DNA from: Nitrospirillum amazonense
GTDB taxonomy: Bacteria > Pseudomonadota > Alphaproteobacteria > Azospirillales > Azospirillaceae
Reading direction: 5' to 3'
DNA: 64,000 nt
NCBI RefSeq assembly: GCF_007828035.1
Contig: NZ_VITV01000005.1
Location: 1-64,000 of the forward strand
A model generated the notes under the pieces. That model was not told the origin of the DNA. It was given only the letters and a program-made list of their open reading frames with translations, and made no database searches. The position numbers were made by a program, and so were the translations under genes. Below are positions 53,132-62,592 of the stretch, in pieces. Within the stretch, counting starts at the first letter, position 1. Every line of letters starts with the position of its first letter.

Positions 53132-53616
53132 TTAACAGGGCGCTCCCGCAGCGCACAAGACAATCAAAAGGCACACGGCCAGCGAAAGGGGAATATGGGA
53201 TCCCCCGTTTATGCTGGCGCTACACTTTGCCTCAGTCCGCACTGTCCCGGAACCGCGGTGGCGTCGCCTGTCCTTCTTGGACGGCAAGGGCGGCGCGGGT
53301 TTGCCGCAGGTACGCCGGCTTGGGCGCCTCCCGCTTAAATTTTTTGATGCGCTGTCGTTTTGTGATTCCCGGCTTGTGTCCCGGGCGCGATTCCCCTAAC
53401 GAAGCAGGCTGACAACGGCGCCGGTCCCCGGTGGGGTGCGGCGACCATGATGGACAACAGGTGGGCATATCCGCCGCGACGGCTTTGGGGGCCGACGGCG
53501 AAAGGGCAGCGCGGGCGTGAATGGGCAAGGCCGCCGCATCCCGGTTGCGGGATGTCCGGGCGTACCCTTTCCGCAGGGGGCCGCGGGATAGGCACCAATT
53601 TTCCAAGGATTTGGGC
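53132..53616. other. 485-bp gap without a supported gene
   Basis: It holds several GC-rich inverted repeats and short open frames with no family resemblance. TTTGCCGCAGGTACGCC near 53300 weakly recalls the dispersed repeat. An AT-richer patch (TTAAATTTTTTGATG, 53334-53348) might contain the promoter of the next gene. Nothing more can be supported. Confidence 0.5.
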
Positions 53617-54927
53617 ATGCAGGCACAGGTCACGGCACGCGTTCGGCATCCGGTGGGTTTCTGGTTCGTCTTCTGGGGTGAGTTGGCCGAGCGCGCCTGC
53701 TACTACGGCATGCGGACATTGCTGGCGCTCTACATCACCTCGCAGCTGGGCTTCTCGGACAGCGACGCCGCCACGGTCATCCAGATTTTCATGGCGTCCT
53801 GTTACGCCTTGCCCCTCATCGGCGGCGTCATCGCCGACCGTTGGCTGGGCCGGTACCCCACCATCATCTTTTTCTCGTTTCCCTACATCTTCGGGCAGGT
53901 GGTCCTAGGCTTCGCCAGCAGCCCGTGGATGCTGTACGCCAGCCTGGCGATGCTGGCCATGGGTGCCGGCGCCATCAAACCCAACGTCAGCCCCATGATG
54001 GCCCGCATGTACCAGGAGCAGGGCAAGGAAGCCCTGATGGACAAGGCCTTCAGCTATTTCTACGTGGCCATCAACATCGGCGGCTTCGTCACCTCCTACG
54101 CGCTGCCCTGGGTGCGCGACAAGGCGGGCTATCAGGTGGCGCTGATGCTGCCGGCGGCCCTGATGACGGTGGCCCTGGTGGTCTTCGCCGCCGGCAAGCG
54201 CTTCTACCCGCAGGAAAGCGCCGCCGCCCGCGCCGCCGCCCGTGCCAAGACCGACCAGACCGCCGCCGGCATGACGCCGGAGGAACGCGCGCGCCTGGTG
54301 CGCATGCTGCTGGGCTTCCCCATGATCCTGGTGTTCTGGATGGCCTATGACCAGACCGCCACGACCTGGGTGTTCTTCGCCCGCGACTACATCGACCTGA
54401 ACCTGTGGCCCTTCGGCTTCGACCTGACACCGGACCAGCTGCAGGCGGTCAACCCGCTGATGATCATCCTGCTGACCCCCATCTTCAACGCCTTCTGGGG
54501 GTGGGTGGACCGCCGCCGGGGCACGCTGACCCCGGCGCGGACTAAGGTGTTCGTGGGCTTTGGCATCACGGCCCTGTCCATCGCCATCATGGCGCTGGCC
54601 GGGTTGCTGGCCACCAAGGACCATCCGGTCAGCATCTGGTTCATGCTGGTGTCCAACATCGTGCTGGGCTTCGGTGAGCTGTGCATCAGCATGATCGGCC
54701 TGCAGTGGGCCTATATGGAGGCACCGGCCCGGCTGAAGTCGTCCATCACGGCCGTGTTCTATTTCACGGTTTTCGCCGGCGACATGGTGGGGGGACTGTA
54801 CGTCCAGCTTTATGACCGCCTGTCGCCCTTCGCCTATTTTGGCGGCCAGGTGGCGCTGCTGGTGCTGGCGGCGGCCGTTTTCTACGGCGTCGCGTTGCGG
54901 CGCCAGCGGGTGCTGGCGGTGGCGTAA
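53617..54927 (+). CDS. POT/PTR2-family peptide transporter (second copy)
   Basis: A 436-residue proton-coupled oligopeptide transporter. The signature ExxERxxYY appears as GELAERACYYGMRTLLALY, and the second motif as FSYFYVAINIGGFVTSYALP; about 12-14 helices are predicted. It has the normal bacterial length, shorter than the 37209 paralogue, which carries an extra loop. The start at 53617 matches the family N-terminus; the frame upstream has no similarity. No peptidase gene is adjacent. Ends at a strong terminator. Confidence 0.9.
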   Translation: MQAQVTARVRHPVGFWFVFWGELAERACYYGMRTLLALYITSQLGFSDSDAATVIQIFMASCYALPLIGGVIADRWLGRYPTIIFFSFPYIFGQVVLGFASSPWMLYASLAMLAMGAGAIKPNVSPMMARMYQEQGKEALMDKAFSYFYVAINIGGFVTSYALPWVRDKAGYQVALMLPAALMTVALVVFAAGKRFYPQESAAARAAARAKTDQTAAGMTPEERARLVRMLLGFPMILVFWMAYDQTATTWVFFARDYIDLNLWPFGFDLTPDQLQAVNPLMIILLTPIFNAFWGWVDRRRGTLTPARTKVFVGFGITALSIAIMALAGLLATKDHPVSIWFMLVSNIVLGFGELCISMIGLQWAYMEAPARLKSSITAVFYFTVFAGDMVGGLYVQLYDRLSPFAYFGGQVALLVLAAAVFYGVALRRQRVLAVA

Positions 54928-54951
54928 GCCGGGGCCGCAGCATGCCAAAAG

Positions 54952-54993
54952 AAAAGGCCGCCGTCCCCTGCCTGGGACAGCGGCCTTTTTCTT
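54952..54993 (+). terminator. Intrinsic terminator after the second POT gene
   Basis: AAAAGGCCGC and GCGGCCTTTTT with an inner GTCCC/GGGAC pairing. Confidence 0.9.
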
Positions 54994-55117
54994 GGTCCCG
55001 CCGATTGGCCCGCTTGAAATCGCGTGGGCTTCAGGGGGGCTGGCGATGCGCCCCCGATAGTTTCCAAGGTCCGGTCGGATTCCAGCGAGCGTGTCACCCC
55101 TGGTCCGGTGGTTCCTT

Positions 55118-55816
55118 TCAGGCAGCGCCCGCCGTGGGGGTCGCTTCCGTAAGGCCATTGTTCAGCGCCCAGATAGCGGCCTGGGTGCGGTTGTTGCAGT
55201 TGATCTTGCGCAGCAGGCTCTTCAGGTGAACTTTCACCGTCGCCTCGGTGATGTGCAGGCCGTTGGCGATCACCTTGTTGCTCTCACCCTTGACCAGGGC
55301 CCGCAGGATCTGCGTTTCCCGCATCGACAGGCCCTTGTGCGGGCTGCCGGCGCCGACGCTGCCGGTATGGTTCTGCTGGGTCAGCAGCAGGGCCAAGTCG
55401 GACGGGAAGACCTTCTCGCCCAGCATGACCAAGTGCAGCGACTGGATCAGCGCGTTGGAGGAGCGATCCTTGGTCAGGTAGCCGTCGATCCCGGCCTCCA
55501 GCGCCATGCGCAGACGCGGCGCGTCGAAGCCGTTGGTCAGGTAGACCAGGCGGGCCTCGGGGAACAGGCTGTGCAGCTGATTGGCCGCCGCCCGGAATTC
55601 CCCCGCGTCCGTCACATCGAACAGGACCAGGGCGACGCTACGGCCGGACGGCTTAGCGCCGGATATATCATTTGGTGTGGGGGCGGACAGCTCCGCTCGC
55701 GCCGCCTCGACATCGCGCGCTTCGGAAACCACGCGAAAATCCTGCGGCAGCAGTTGTCTTAAGCCCTGACGGAACAGGGTACTCGGGTCTATCACCAGAA
55801 CATCATGGGTGGCCAT
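55118..55816 (-). CDS. NarL/FixJ-type response regulator with atypical receiver
   Basis: A 232-residue regulator. Its N-terminal receiver-like domain has Asp (VLVIDPSTLFRQGLR) where two adjacent acids are normal, so one of the magnesium-binding acids is replaced by Pro. The phospho-acceptor position is probably Asp in VLFDVTD, with Thr in VYLTNGF and Lys in YLTKD. The C-terminal LuxR helix-turn-helix (about 160-220: LSMRETQILRALVKGESNKV, then TEATVKVHLKSLL) is intact. Phosphorylation may be impaired or absent. No cognate kinase is next to it. The ATG at 55816 starts at the usual position; an upstream extension to 55894 lacks similarity. Confidence 0.88.
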   Translation of the reverse strand: MATHDVLVIDPSTLFRQGLRQLLPQDFRVVSEARDVEAARAELSAPTPNDISGAKPSGRSVALVLFDVTDAGEFRAAANQLHSLFPEARLVYLTNGFDAPRLRMALEAGIDGYLTKDRSSNALIQSLHLVMLGEKVFPSDLALLLTQQNHTGSVGAGSPHKGLSMRETQILRALVKGESNKVIANGLHITEATVKVHLKSLLRKINCNNRTQAAIWALNNGLTEATPTAGAA

Positions 55817-55984
55817 GATCCAAACCTCCGACGCAGATGCAACTAGATCGGAGTGTTTAATATTGGCTCTTTCGGACCATAAGACAACCCTCACTTGTGT
55901 CCGGTCGCTTTAGCCCTTTCGCGTATCCAACCCGCGTTAGCTAGCCAGGAATAGCCGAAACAACGCTCAAAAGGGATAGGTGGG

Positions 55985-56899
55985 TCAGCGGCGGTAGCGC
56001 TTTTCCTGCATAATCTCCAGTTGCAGCTGCTGAATTTCGGTGAGCCGCTTCCACTGCCGCTGGATAAGATAATCAATTTTTTCGTGCAGGTGCCTGATCT
56101 CCAGCTCCGCCTTGAGGTTGACGCGGTAGTCGTTCTCGGACCGCAGGCGGTCCTTGGCCTCCTGCCGCTTCTGGCTCATCATGATGATGGGCGCCTGGAT
56201 GGCGGCCAGGCAGGAGAGGATGAGGTTAAGCAGGATGAAGGGGTAGGGATCGAAAGACTTATCCCCTTGGAAGCTGCTGATGATCATCCAGATGATCAGG
56301 AAGCCCGCGAAGGTGAGGATGAAGGTCCAGCTGCCGCCGAAGCTGGCCAGATGGTCCGACATGCGCTCGCCCAGGGTACGCTCCTCGGCGTAGCCTTCTT
56401 CGATGTTCTCCGCCAGGGTCTCATGGGTGGCGATGCTTTCGGCCACCTGGCGATCCAGTTCCGTCAGCTCGCCCTTTTCCTGCTGCAGCAGTTCCTCGAC
56501 ATACAGGGAACGGTAGCGGGCGACGACGCCGCGGCTGACCAGGGCATCGGGCGGCAGGCCTGGGTGGTCGCGGCGGATGCGCACGGCCAGGCTGGGGCGC
56601 AGGGTGTCCAGGCTGATCAGGTCGCGCTTGGGGCGCAGCTTGCCGGTGACGCCGCAGGCCACGCGCTTGCCACTGGCGGGCGCCGTGCCATCCGACGGCG
56701 GGGCGCCGTCCAGTCCGGGCTCTTCCTCCACGCCATCGAGGCCGTCATCGTCGCCGCCCTCGTCGCCCAGGTCGATGTCGGCCAGCTCTTCCGCCTCGGC
56801 CGCCAGCTCGGCGGCGATGGCGGCGTCCTGCTGCGCATCCCGCGCCGGCTGCGCCGCGTTCTCATCCTGCGGGTTCATGCCGCCACGCCCCTCATCCAT
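55985..56899 (-). CDS. DUF1003-family membrane protein
   Basis: A 304-residue protein. Residues 1-75 are acidic and low in complexity (EELADIDLGDEGGDDDGLDG). A small domain with Cys in VACGVTGKLRPKRDLISLDTLRP follows. The DUF1003 core is at about 165-290: two membrane helices (WTFILTFAGFLIIWMIISSF and PFILLNLILSCLAAIQAPII) joined by a FDPYPF loop and ending MMSQKRQEAKDRLRSENDYRVN. A coiled-coil tail closes the protein. Function is unknown; the family is inner-membrane. An alternative ATG at 56878 also has a ribosome-binding sequence. Confidence 0.88.
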   Translation of the reverse strand: MDEGRGGMNPQDENAAQPARDAQQDAAIAAELAAEAEELADIDLGDEGGDDDGLDGVEEEPGLDGAPPSDGTAPASGKRVACGVTGKLRPKRDLISLDTLRPSLAVRIRRDHPGLPPDALVSRGVVARYRSLYVEELLQQEKGELTELDRQVAESIATHETLAENIEEGYAEERTLGERMSDHLASFGGSWTFILTFAGFLIIWMIISSFQGDKSFDPYPFILLNLILSCLAAIQAPIIMMSQKRQEAKDRLRSENDYRVNLKAELEIRHLHEKIDYLIQRQWKRLTEIQQLQLEIMQEKRYRR

Positions 56900-57080
56900 C
56901 GCACTCGTCCTCTCAATCCGGCATTACGCCTCAGGCCGTTTTGGCCCAGCATCCGCCGGGGCGCAACCTAAACGCTGACAGGTGTTTCTATAACCGAACT
57001 ATGACAATTTTCCGCGATCGCCAGAGGGGAAGGTGTGTTCCATCCCGCCGGCCCCCCGTGGACAAGTGTCGCAGGTAAAG

Positions 57081-57117
57081 AAAAACCCCGCCAGCGGACC
57101 GGCGGGGTTTCCCTTGT
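57081..57117 (-). terminator. Terminator of the phosphate porin gene
   Basis: AACCCCGCC and GGCGGGGTT stem; on the minus strand a T-rich run follows. It lies about 50 bp past the porin stop. Confidence 0.85.
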
Positions 57118-57164
57118 ACAGGATATCTCCCCGAAGGGGACAAACCTTGGAACGTGAACTGGCC

Positions 57165-58778
57165 TTAGAACGTGAACTGGACGCGGCCGCCCAGGGACTG
57201 CCAGTTGTCGCCCACCTGGGTGTTGTTGGTGGCCGACGAGTACTTCTTCAGGTCGATGAACTGGTAGTCCAGCATGAAGCGGACGTTGCTGGTCATGTAC
57301 CAGTTCAGGCCCAGGGTCCACACTTCCTGCTGGCCGCCGCGCACGCGGTTGGCGGTGTTGGTGGCCCAGGTGTCGGAGTTCAAGTTCAGGAAGCTGTAGC
57401 GCGCCACGGCTTCCCAGGTGCCCCACTGGCCGGCACCGGGGTTCAGGGGCTTGTCCACCGTCGGGGCGCTGAAGGCGCCCTGGTTGGCGACGTAATTGCG
57501 CTTCTGGCCGGTCAGGACCCAGCCGGCTTCGGCGTAGTAGCCGAAGAAGCTCGGGTCGTTGGTGGCCGTGGACAGCACCTTACGACGCGTCACGTCGATC
57601 TGGTAGCCTTCGCCCTGGGCCCAGAAGCTGTCGTAACGGACAGCGGCTTCACCGCCGTAGATGGCGACGCTGTTGGCGTTGATGTTGCCGGTGTTCAGGA
57701 TGGCGCCCAGGCCGCCGTAGCGGTTTTCCGGACGCTCGGACAGGGCCAGCACGTGCGAACCGGCGGCGTTCACGCCGTTGGTCTGCGGCGGGGCGTACAT
57801 GTAGCCGACATCGGCGCCGACATGGACGATGGTGTGCTCATCGTTGATCGGACGGAAGGCGGCGCGGGCGAAGGCGGCCTTCTGGTCGTCGGCGACACCG
57901 GTCACGGCACTGGACGTGACCGAGGCGGTCGCGCCGCCGGTGCTGGTCAGCACGGTGGTGCTGCCGAACGGGCTGGTGTTGACGTTGGCGCCGGTCAGGT
58001 AGACGTCGGCGAAATAGTTGTCGCCGAAGGTGCGCACGCCGGCCGACAGGCGGCCTTCGCTGGCGATCAGGCCGGTGACGACGTTGGTGATGCCGGGACG
58101 CTCCAGCAGGCCGATGTCGTTGGAGCTAATGCTGTCTTCGAAGGTGATGGCCGGCTGCATGGCGCCGACGTCGATCAGCCAGCCCTTGTAGCCGGTGTAG
58201 GTCAGCTGCGCGGTCTGCAGGCGGCCGGACTGGTTGAAGCGGCCCGGGAAGTCGGCCGTCACGTTGTAGGTGAAGTCGTTGAAGGCCTTGCCGGCGAAGC
58301 CGATGTAGGCGCGACGGAAGTTGAAGCCGTCGGTGATGTCCTTGTTGGCCCGGTTGTCGGGGTTCTTGGCATCCTGGAAGTTGTAACCGTAATCCAGGTG
58401 GATGCGGCCGACGGGCTGGAAGCTGAACGCCTTGTCCGCGGACGTGAAGGTCGGCACGCCGTTGGGGAAGGTGATGCTGGGCAGGTTCGCCGTGGCGGCG
58501 GTGGCCGAGGTGGCAGCCTTCTCGGCGGCGGCCTTGGACTCAGCGGCGGCCTTGTTGGCGGCGTCGGTCTGGGCCGAGATCGCCTGCAACTGCGCCTGCA
58601 GCGCCTGGATCTGCTTGTTCAGGGCGTCGATCTGCGCCTGGGTGGCCAGCGGGGTGGCGGCAGCGGCGGCGGTGGCGGAGGCGGCGTTCGACTTCTTGGT
58701 CTCTGCAGCGGAGGCGCCGGCGGCGGCGAAAGCCACGCTCAGCACCGTGCCAGCGAGCAACACGGTCTTCAGGTTCAT
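57165..58778 (-). CDS. Phosphate-selective porin (OprO/OprP family)
   Basis: A 537-residue outer-membrane porin. The signal peptide is residues 1-25 (ASA-AE), then an Ala/Lys/Gln-rich coiled-coil region (about 45-98, IDALNKQIQALQAQLQAISA) likely forms a periplasmic trimer stalk. The beta-barrel follows, with alternating aromatic strands and the features GRIHLDYGYNFQD, NFRRAYIGFAGKAFNDFTYN and a final WQSLGGRVQFTF. The terminal Phe is the outer-membrane insertion signal. OprP-type porins pass phosphate or polyphosphate. Its promoter region carries 11-bp-phased Pho half-sites, and it is divergent from the pst operon, so it should be induced by phosphate starvation. Confidence 0.9.
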   Translation of the reverse strand: MNLKTVLLAGTVLSVAFAAAGASAAETKKSNAASATAAAAATPLATQAQIDALNKQIQALQAQLQAISAQTDAANKAAAESKAAAEKAATSATAATANLPSITFPNGVPTFTSADKAFSFQPVGRIHLDYGYNFQDAKNPDNRANKDITDGFNFRRAYIGFAGKAFNDFTYNVTADFPGRFNQSGRLQTAQLTYTGYKGWLIDVGAMQPAITFEDSISSNDIGLLERPGITNVVTGLIASEGRLSAGVRTFGDNYFADVYLTGANVNTSPFGSTTVLTSTGGATASVTSSAVTGVADDQKAAFARAAFRPINDEHTIVHVGADVGYMYAPPQTNGVNAAGSHVLALSERPENRYGGLGAILNTGNINANSVAIYGGEAAVRYDSFWAQGEGYQIDVTRRKVLSTATNDPSFFGYYAEAGWVLTGQKRNYVANQGAFSAPTVDKPLNPGAGQWGTWEAVARYSFLNLNSDTWATNTANRVRGGQQEVWTLGLNWYMTSNVRFMLDYQFIDLKKYSSATNNTQVGDNWQSLGGRVQFTF

Positions 58779-58891
58779 TCCTAGATTCTCCCATCATCCG
58801 GTCTACGGCATGCCGCCCAATCCCGGGTTTCGGGGCCGACGTCACGCGTTTGGAGCGTTTGGGCTGCGGCCCTAACGAAGCGCTCGGTAGC

Positions 58892-58939
58892 AATATAGCA
58901 TGACAGCGAGACTGCTAAAGGTTGACAGATTTATGAAAG
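58892..58939 (-). promoter_or_regulatory. Pho box and -10 of the porin promoter
   Basis: On the minus strand CTTTCATAAATCTGTCAA (58939-58922) is a PhoB box of two CTGTCAT-like repeats spaced by 11 bp. A perfect CTGTCAT at 58906-58900 stays in the same 11-bp phase. TATATT (58897-58892) then forms a -10. Confidence 0.7.
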
Positions 58940-59324
58940 GGGCTAGCTGTGGCGCCGCTGCAACAGTTTCGAGTCGGGCGTTTTAGGGGGCTTAAAGTAA
59001 GGCGGGGCAACAAATCCGGGACTACAGCAGTAGAGTTCGGACGGGCCCGGCGGGCTGAAAAAAGAGGGTGGGCGGATCGACTGCATCTATAGTGTTGTGA
59101 ATAGGGCGCACCCCGGGGCCTGCTTATGACCACCAAGGGGATGCCGTTGCGGCGCAGAAAAAACGGCGGCGGGCTGCGCCTTCGCCGACACTTGAAAAGA
59201 AATTGAGAATCGGCGTTGACTCATAGAGTGCCGCCAGGTTGTGGCTGGTGTTGCAGCGGCACGCCAGCGCTGCCGGCCGGTACGGGGCGTGAACGAGGGG
59301 CGGCCCTGCGACAAAACGCCCACG

Positions 59325-59353
59325 GTTTCATAAAACTGTAACAAACTCGTCAC
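59325..59353 (+). promoter_or_regulatory. Pho box of the pst operon
   Basis: GTTTCAT, CTGTAAC and TCGTCAC begin at 59325, 59336 and 59347, exact 11-bp phasing of CTGTCAT-like half-sites, 138 bp before the pstS start. The rest of 58940-59490 contains no supported gene. Confidence 0.65.
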
Positions 59354-59490
59354 CAAAGGTTCAGGACCCGGAATCTAGGGTCCGCCCGTCGAGACGGGAT
59401 CAGGAAGCGGTCGCGGGGGCTTGCCCCTGGGCGGATCGGCCGAGGCCCCGAGACGGTCGACTAAGACGTTCCAACCCGTGGGGGAATCCC

Positions 59491-60543
59491 GTGAACTTTC
59501 AACCGAAGAACCTGCTGAAGGGCATGGTTGCCGCCGCGGCCGCGGTGGTGATGGTGGGCGCCGCCCAGGCTGCCGACATCAGCGGCGCCGGCGCCACCTT
59601 CCCGTACCCCATCTACGCCAAGTGGGCCGAGGCCTATAAGGCCAAGACCGGCGTGGGCCTGAACTACCAGTCCATCGGTTCCGGCGGCGGCATCAAGCAG
59701 ATCAAGGCGAAGACGGTCACGTTCGGCGCCTCCGACATGCCCCTGAAGGCTGAAGAGCTGAAGGAAGCGGGCCTGCAGCAGTTCCCGATGATCATGGGCG
59801 GCGTCGTCCCGGTCGTGAACGTGAAGGGCATCGCCCCCGGCCAGATCCAGCTGGACGGCCCGACCATCGCCAAGATCTACCTGGGCCAGATCGCCTCGTG
59901 GAACGACCCGGCCATCAAGGCGCAGAACCCCGGCCTGAACCTGCCGAACACCTCCATCGTCCCGGTGTACCGTTCCGACGGGTCGGGCACGAACTTCCTG
60001 TGGACCACCTACCTGTCCAAGGAAGACAAGGAATTCGCCGAGCGCGTCGGCGCCAACACGTCGGTGCAGTGGGCCGCCGGCCTGGGCGCCAAGGGCAATG
60101 AAGGCGTCGCCAACATGGTGAAGCTGACCGACGGCGCCATCGGCTACGTCGAGTACGCCTACGCCAAGCAGAACAGCCTGACCTTCACCAAGCTGAAGAA
60201 CAAGGACGGCAAGGTCGTCAGCCCGGAGATCAAGGCCTTCCAGGCCGCCGCCGCCGGTGCCGACTGGGCCAACGCCCCGGGCTTCTACCTGGTGCTGGTC
60301 GATCAGCCCGGTGCCGACAGCTGGCCGATCACCGGCGCCAGCTTCATCCTGGTCTACAGCCAGCCGCAGGACGGCGCCGCCGTCGCCGAGGCGCTGAAGT
60401 TCTTCGACTGGGCCTACAACAACGGCCAGGCCGCCGCCGAGCAGCTGGACTACGTCCCGATGCCGGCCGCCGTGATCGCCCAGGTCGAGAAGTCCTGGGG
60501 CACGGTGAAGACCGCCGACGGCAAGCCCGTCTGGTCGAAGTAA
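59491..60543 (+). CDS. pstS: Phosphate-binding protein PstS
   Basis: A 350-residue periplasmic substrate-binding protein of the PstSCAB high-affinity phosphate ABC importer. Signal peptide residues 1-28 (AQA-AD). Phosphate-contacting motifs are SGAGATFPYPIYAKWA (loop Thr/Phe), IGSGGGIKQI, FGASDMPL (Asp), and VPVYRSDGSGTNFLWTTYL (Arg, Asp, Ser, Gly, Thr). It starts with GTG at 59491 after GGGGGAA. A hairpin at 60600-60629 follows the stop, probably letting PstS be made in excess over the membrane parts. Confidence 0.97.
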   Translation: MNFQPKNLLKGMVAAAAAVVMVGAAQAADISGAGATFPYPIYAKWAEAYKAKTGVGLNYQSIGSGGGIKQIKAKTVTFGASDMPLKAEELKEAGLQQFPMIMGGVVPVVNVKGIAPGQIQLDGPTIAKIYLGQIASWNDPAIKAQNPGLNLPNTSIVPVYRSDGSGTNFLWTTYLSKEDKEFAERVGANTSVQWAAGLGAKGNEGVANMVKLTDGAIGYVEYAYAKQNSLTFTKLKNKDGKVVSPEIKAFQAAAAGADWANAPGFYLVLVDQPGADSWPITGASFILVYSQPQDGAAVAEALKFFDWAYNNGQAAAEQLDYVPMPAAVIAQVEKSWGTVKTADGKPVWSK

Positions 60544-60599
60544 GAGTGCTCGGGTAAAAGGAAGCGCCCGCGGGGCTTCCGCCCCGGGGGACGAAGATC

Positions 60600-60636
60600 G
60601 GGAGAGGGGTCGCCTACGGCTCCTCTCCCTCTTTGT
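60600..60636 (+). terminator. Partial terminator/attenuator between pstS and pstC
   Basis: GGGAGAGG and CCTCTCCC pair around a short loop, followed by TCTTTGT. A leaky terminator here would favour pstS over pstCAB. Confidence 0.55.
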
Positions 60637-60718
60637 CGGCTTCCTTGATAGACATCCGGGTTTATTAGGTCATCGCGTTTCGGGTTATCGCAGGGCCTAC
60701 GGCCGGAGGGGTGCTTTG

Positions 60719-61696
60719 GTGGACATGGCGGTAAAGGCATCGGACATCAGCGCGGAGAGTCCGCGGGCGCGCACGCAGCGCCGCAACGACCTTCTGTTTC
60801 GCGGCGCCACCCTGTTTTTCGCCCTCCTGGTGCTGACGCTCCTGGGCGGTGTAATTATCTCGCTCATTCACGGCGCGTTGCCGGCCCTGAAGGCCTTCGG
60901 CTTCGGCTTCGTCACGACCGAGATCTGGAACCCGGTGACGGAGAAGTTCGGCGCGCTGGCGCCCATCTACGGCACGCTGGTCACCTCGGCCATCGCCATG
61001 CTGGTGGGCGTGCCCGTCAGTTTCGGCATCGCCATCTTCCTGACCGAGTTGTGTCCCGCCTGGGCCAAGCGGCCCATCGGCATCGCGGTCGAGTTGCTGG
61101 CCGGCATCCCCAGCATCATCTACGGCATCTGGGGCCTGTTCGTGTTCGCGCCCTTCCTGCAGCGGACCGTCCAACCCTTCCTGATCAACACGCTGGGCAC
61201 CATCCCGGGCATCGGCGCCTGGTTCAAGGGCCCGCCCTACGGCATCGGCGTGCTGACGGCCGGTCTGATCCTGGCCATCATGATCCTGCCCTTCATCACC
61301 TCCATCACCCGCGACGTGTTCGAGACCATGCCCGCCATGCTGCGTGAAAGCGCCTACGGCCTGGGCGCCACGACGTGGGAGGTGGTGCGCGACATCACCA
61401 TCCCCTACACTCGCGTGGGCCTGGTGGGCGGCGTCATGCTGGGCCTGGGCCGCGCGCTGGGTGAAACCATGGCCGTGACCTTCGTCATCGGCAATTCGCA
61501 CCGCATCGCCTCCTCGCTGCTGGCACCGGGCACCACCATCTCGGCCGCCATCGCCAACGAGTTCACCGAGGCGGTGGGCGACACTTACACCTCCTCCCTG
61601 ATCGCGCTGGGCCTGGTGCTCTTCGTGATCACCTTCATCGTGCTGTCGCTGGCCAAGCTGATGCTGGTGCGCATGAACCGCAAGGCGGGGACCTGA
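60719..61696 (+). CDS. pstC: Phosphate ABC transporter permease PstC
   Basis: A 325-residue inner-membrane permease of the Pst importer with about six helices. Conserved features are ELLAGIPSIIYGIWGL and the EAA coupling loop RESAYGLGATTWEVVRDITI, followed by the GLGRALGETMAV segment. The start is a GTG eight bases after GGAGGGG; TTG at 60716 and ATG at 60725 are alternatives. It is 3 bp from pstA. Confidence 0.95.
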   Translation: MDMAVKASDISAESPRARTQRRNDLLFRGATLFFALLVLTLLGGVIISLIHGALPALKAFGFGFVTTEIWNPVTEKFGALAPIYGTLVTSAIAMLVGVPVSFGIAIFLTELCPAWAKRPIGIAVELLAGIPSIIYGIWGLFVFAPFLQRTVQPFLINTLGTIPGIGAWFKGPPYGIGVLTAGLILAIMILPFITSITRDVFETMPAMLRESAYGLGATTWEVVRDITIPYTRVGLVGGVMLGLGRALGETMAVTFVIGNSHRIASSLLAPGTTISAAIANEFTEAVGDTYTSSLIALGLVLFVITFIVLSLAKLMLVRMNRKAGT

Positions 61697-61699
61697 TCC

Positions 61700-62587
61700 A
61701 TGGCCATCACCGACACCTCCCCTCCCGGCACCAACTTCGCGATGGGCCGCTATAAGCGCCGCAAGATTGGCAACACCATCACCATGGGCCTGGCCGTGGG
61801 CGCCGCCGTCTTCGGCCTGCTGTGGCTGGTCTGGATCCTGGCGGTCCTGCTGATCAACGGCATCAGCGCCATCAATCTGGGACTGTTTACCCAGATGACT
61901 CCGCCGCCCGGCAGCACCGGCGGCCTGCTGAACGCCATCTTCGGCAGCATCGTCATGACGGTGCTGGGCATGGTGATCGGCACGCCCATCGGCATCATGG
62001 CCGGCACCTATATGGCCGAATACGGCAAGGGCACGAAGCTGGCCGAGGTGACGCGCTTCATCAACGACATCCTGCTGTCCGCGCCCTCCATCATCGTCGG
62101 CTTGTTCATCTACACCATCGTCGTGGTCCCCATGGGCCACTTTTCCGCCTGGGCGGGCTCCATCTCGCTGGCCGTGCTGGTCATCCCGGTGGTGGTGCGC
62201 ACGACCGAGGACATGCTGAACCTGGTCCCGGGTTCCCTGCGCGAGGCCGCTGCCGCCCTGGGCGCACCGCGCTGGAAGGTCATCGTGCAGGTGACCTACC
62301 GCGCCGCCCGCAGCGGCATCATGACCGGCGTCCTGCTGGCCGTGGCCCGCATCAGCGGCGAGACGGCGCCGCTGCTGTTCACCGCCCTGAACAACCAGTT
62401 CTGGAGCGTCAACATGAACGCTCCCATGGCGAACCTGCCGGTCACCATCTTCCAGTTCGCGCTCAGCCCCTATGAGGACTGGCAGCGCCTGGCGTGGGGC
62501 GGTTCGCTCCTCATCACGGTCGCCATCCTCGCGCTCAACATCGGCGCCCGCATGCTCGCTTCCATCGGCACCAAGAAAGGCCAGTGA
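61700..62587 (+). CDS. pstA: Phosphate ABC transporter permease PstA
   Basis: A 295-residue permease pairing with PstC. Six helices; the typical [15 protein letters not shown] segment, coupling loop [20 protein letters not shown] and [13 protein letters not shown]. Starts 3 bp after the pstC stop and ends 5 bp before pstB, so it is clearly in one operon. Confidence 0.95.
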   Translation: MAITDTSPPGTNFAMGRYKRRKIGNTITMGLAVGAAVFGLLWLVWILAVLLINGISAINLGLFTQMTPPPGSTGGLLNAIFGSIVMTVLGMVIGTPIGIMAGTYMAEYGKGTKLAEVTRFINDILLSAPSIIVGLFIYTIVVVPMGHFSAWAGSISLAVLVIPVVVRTTEDMLNLVPGSLREAAAALGAPRWKVIVQVTYRAARSGIMTGVLLAVARISGETAPLLFTALNNQFWSVNMNAPMANLPVTIFQFALSPYEDWQRLAWGGSLLITVAILALNIGARMLASIGTKKGQ

Positions 62588-62592
62588 TCCCC

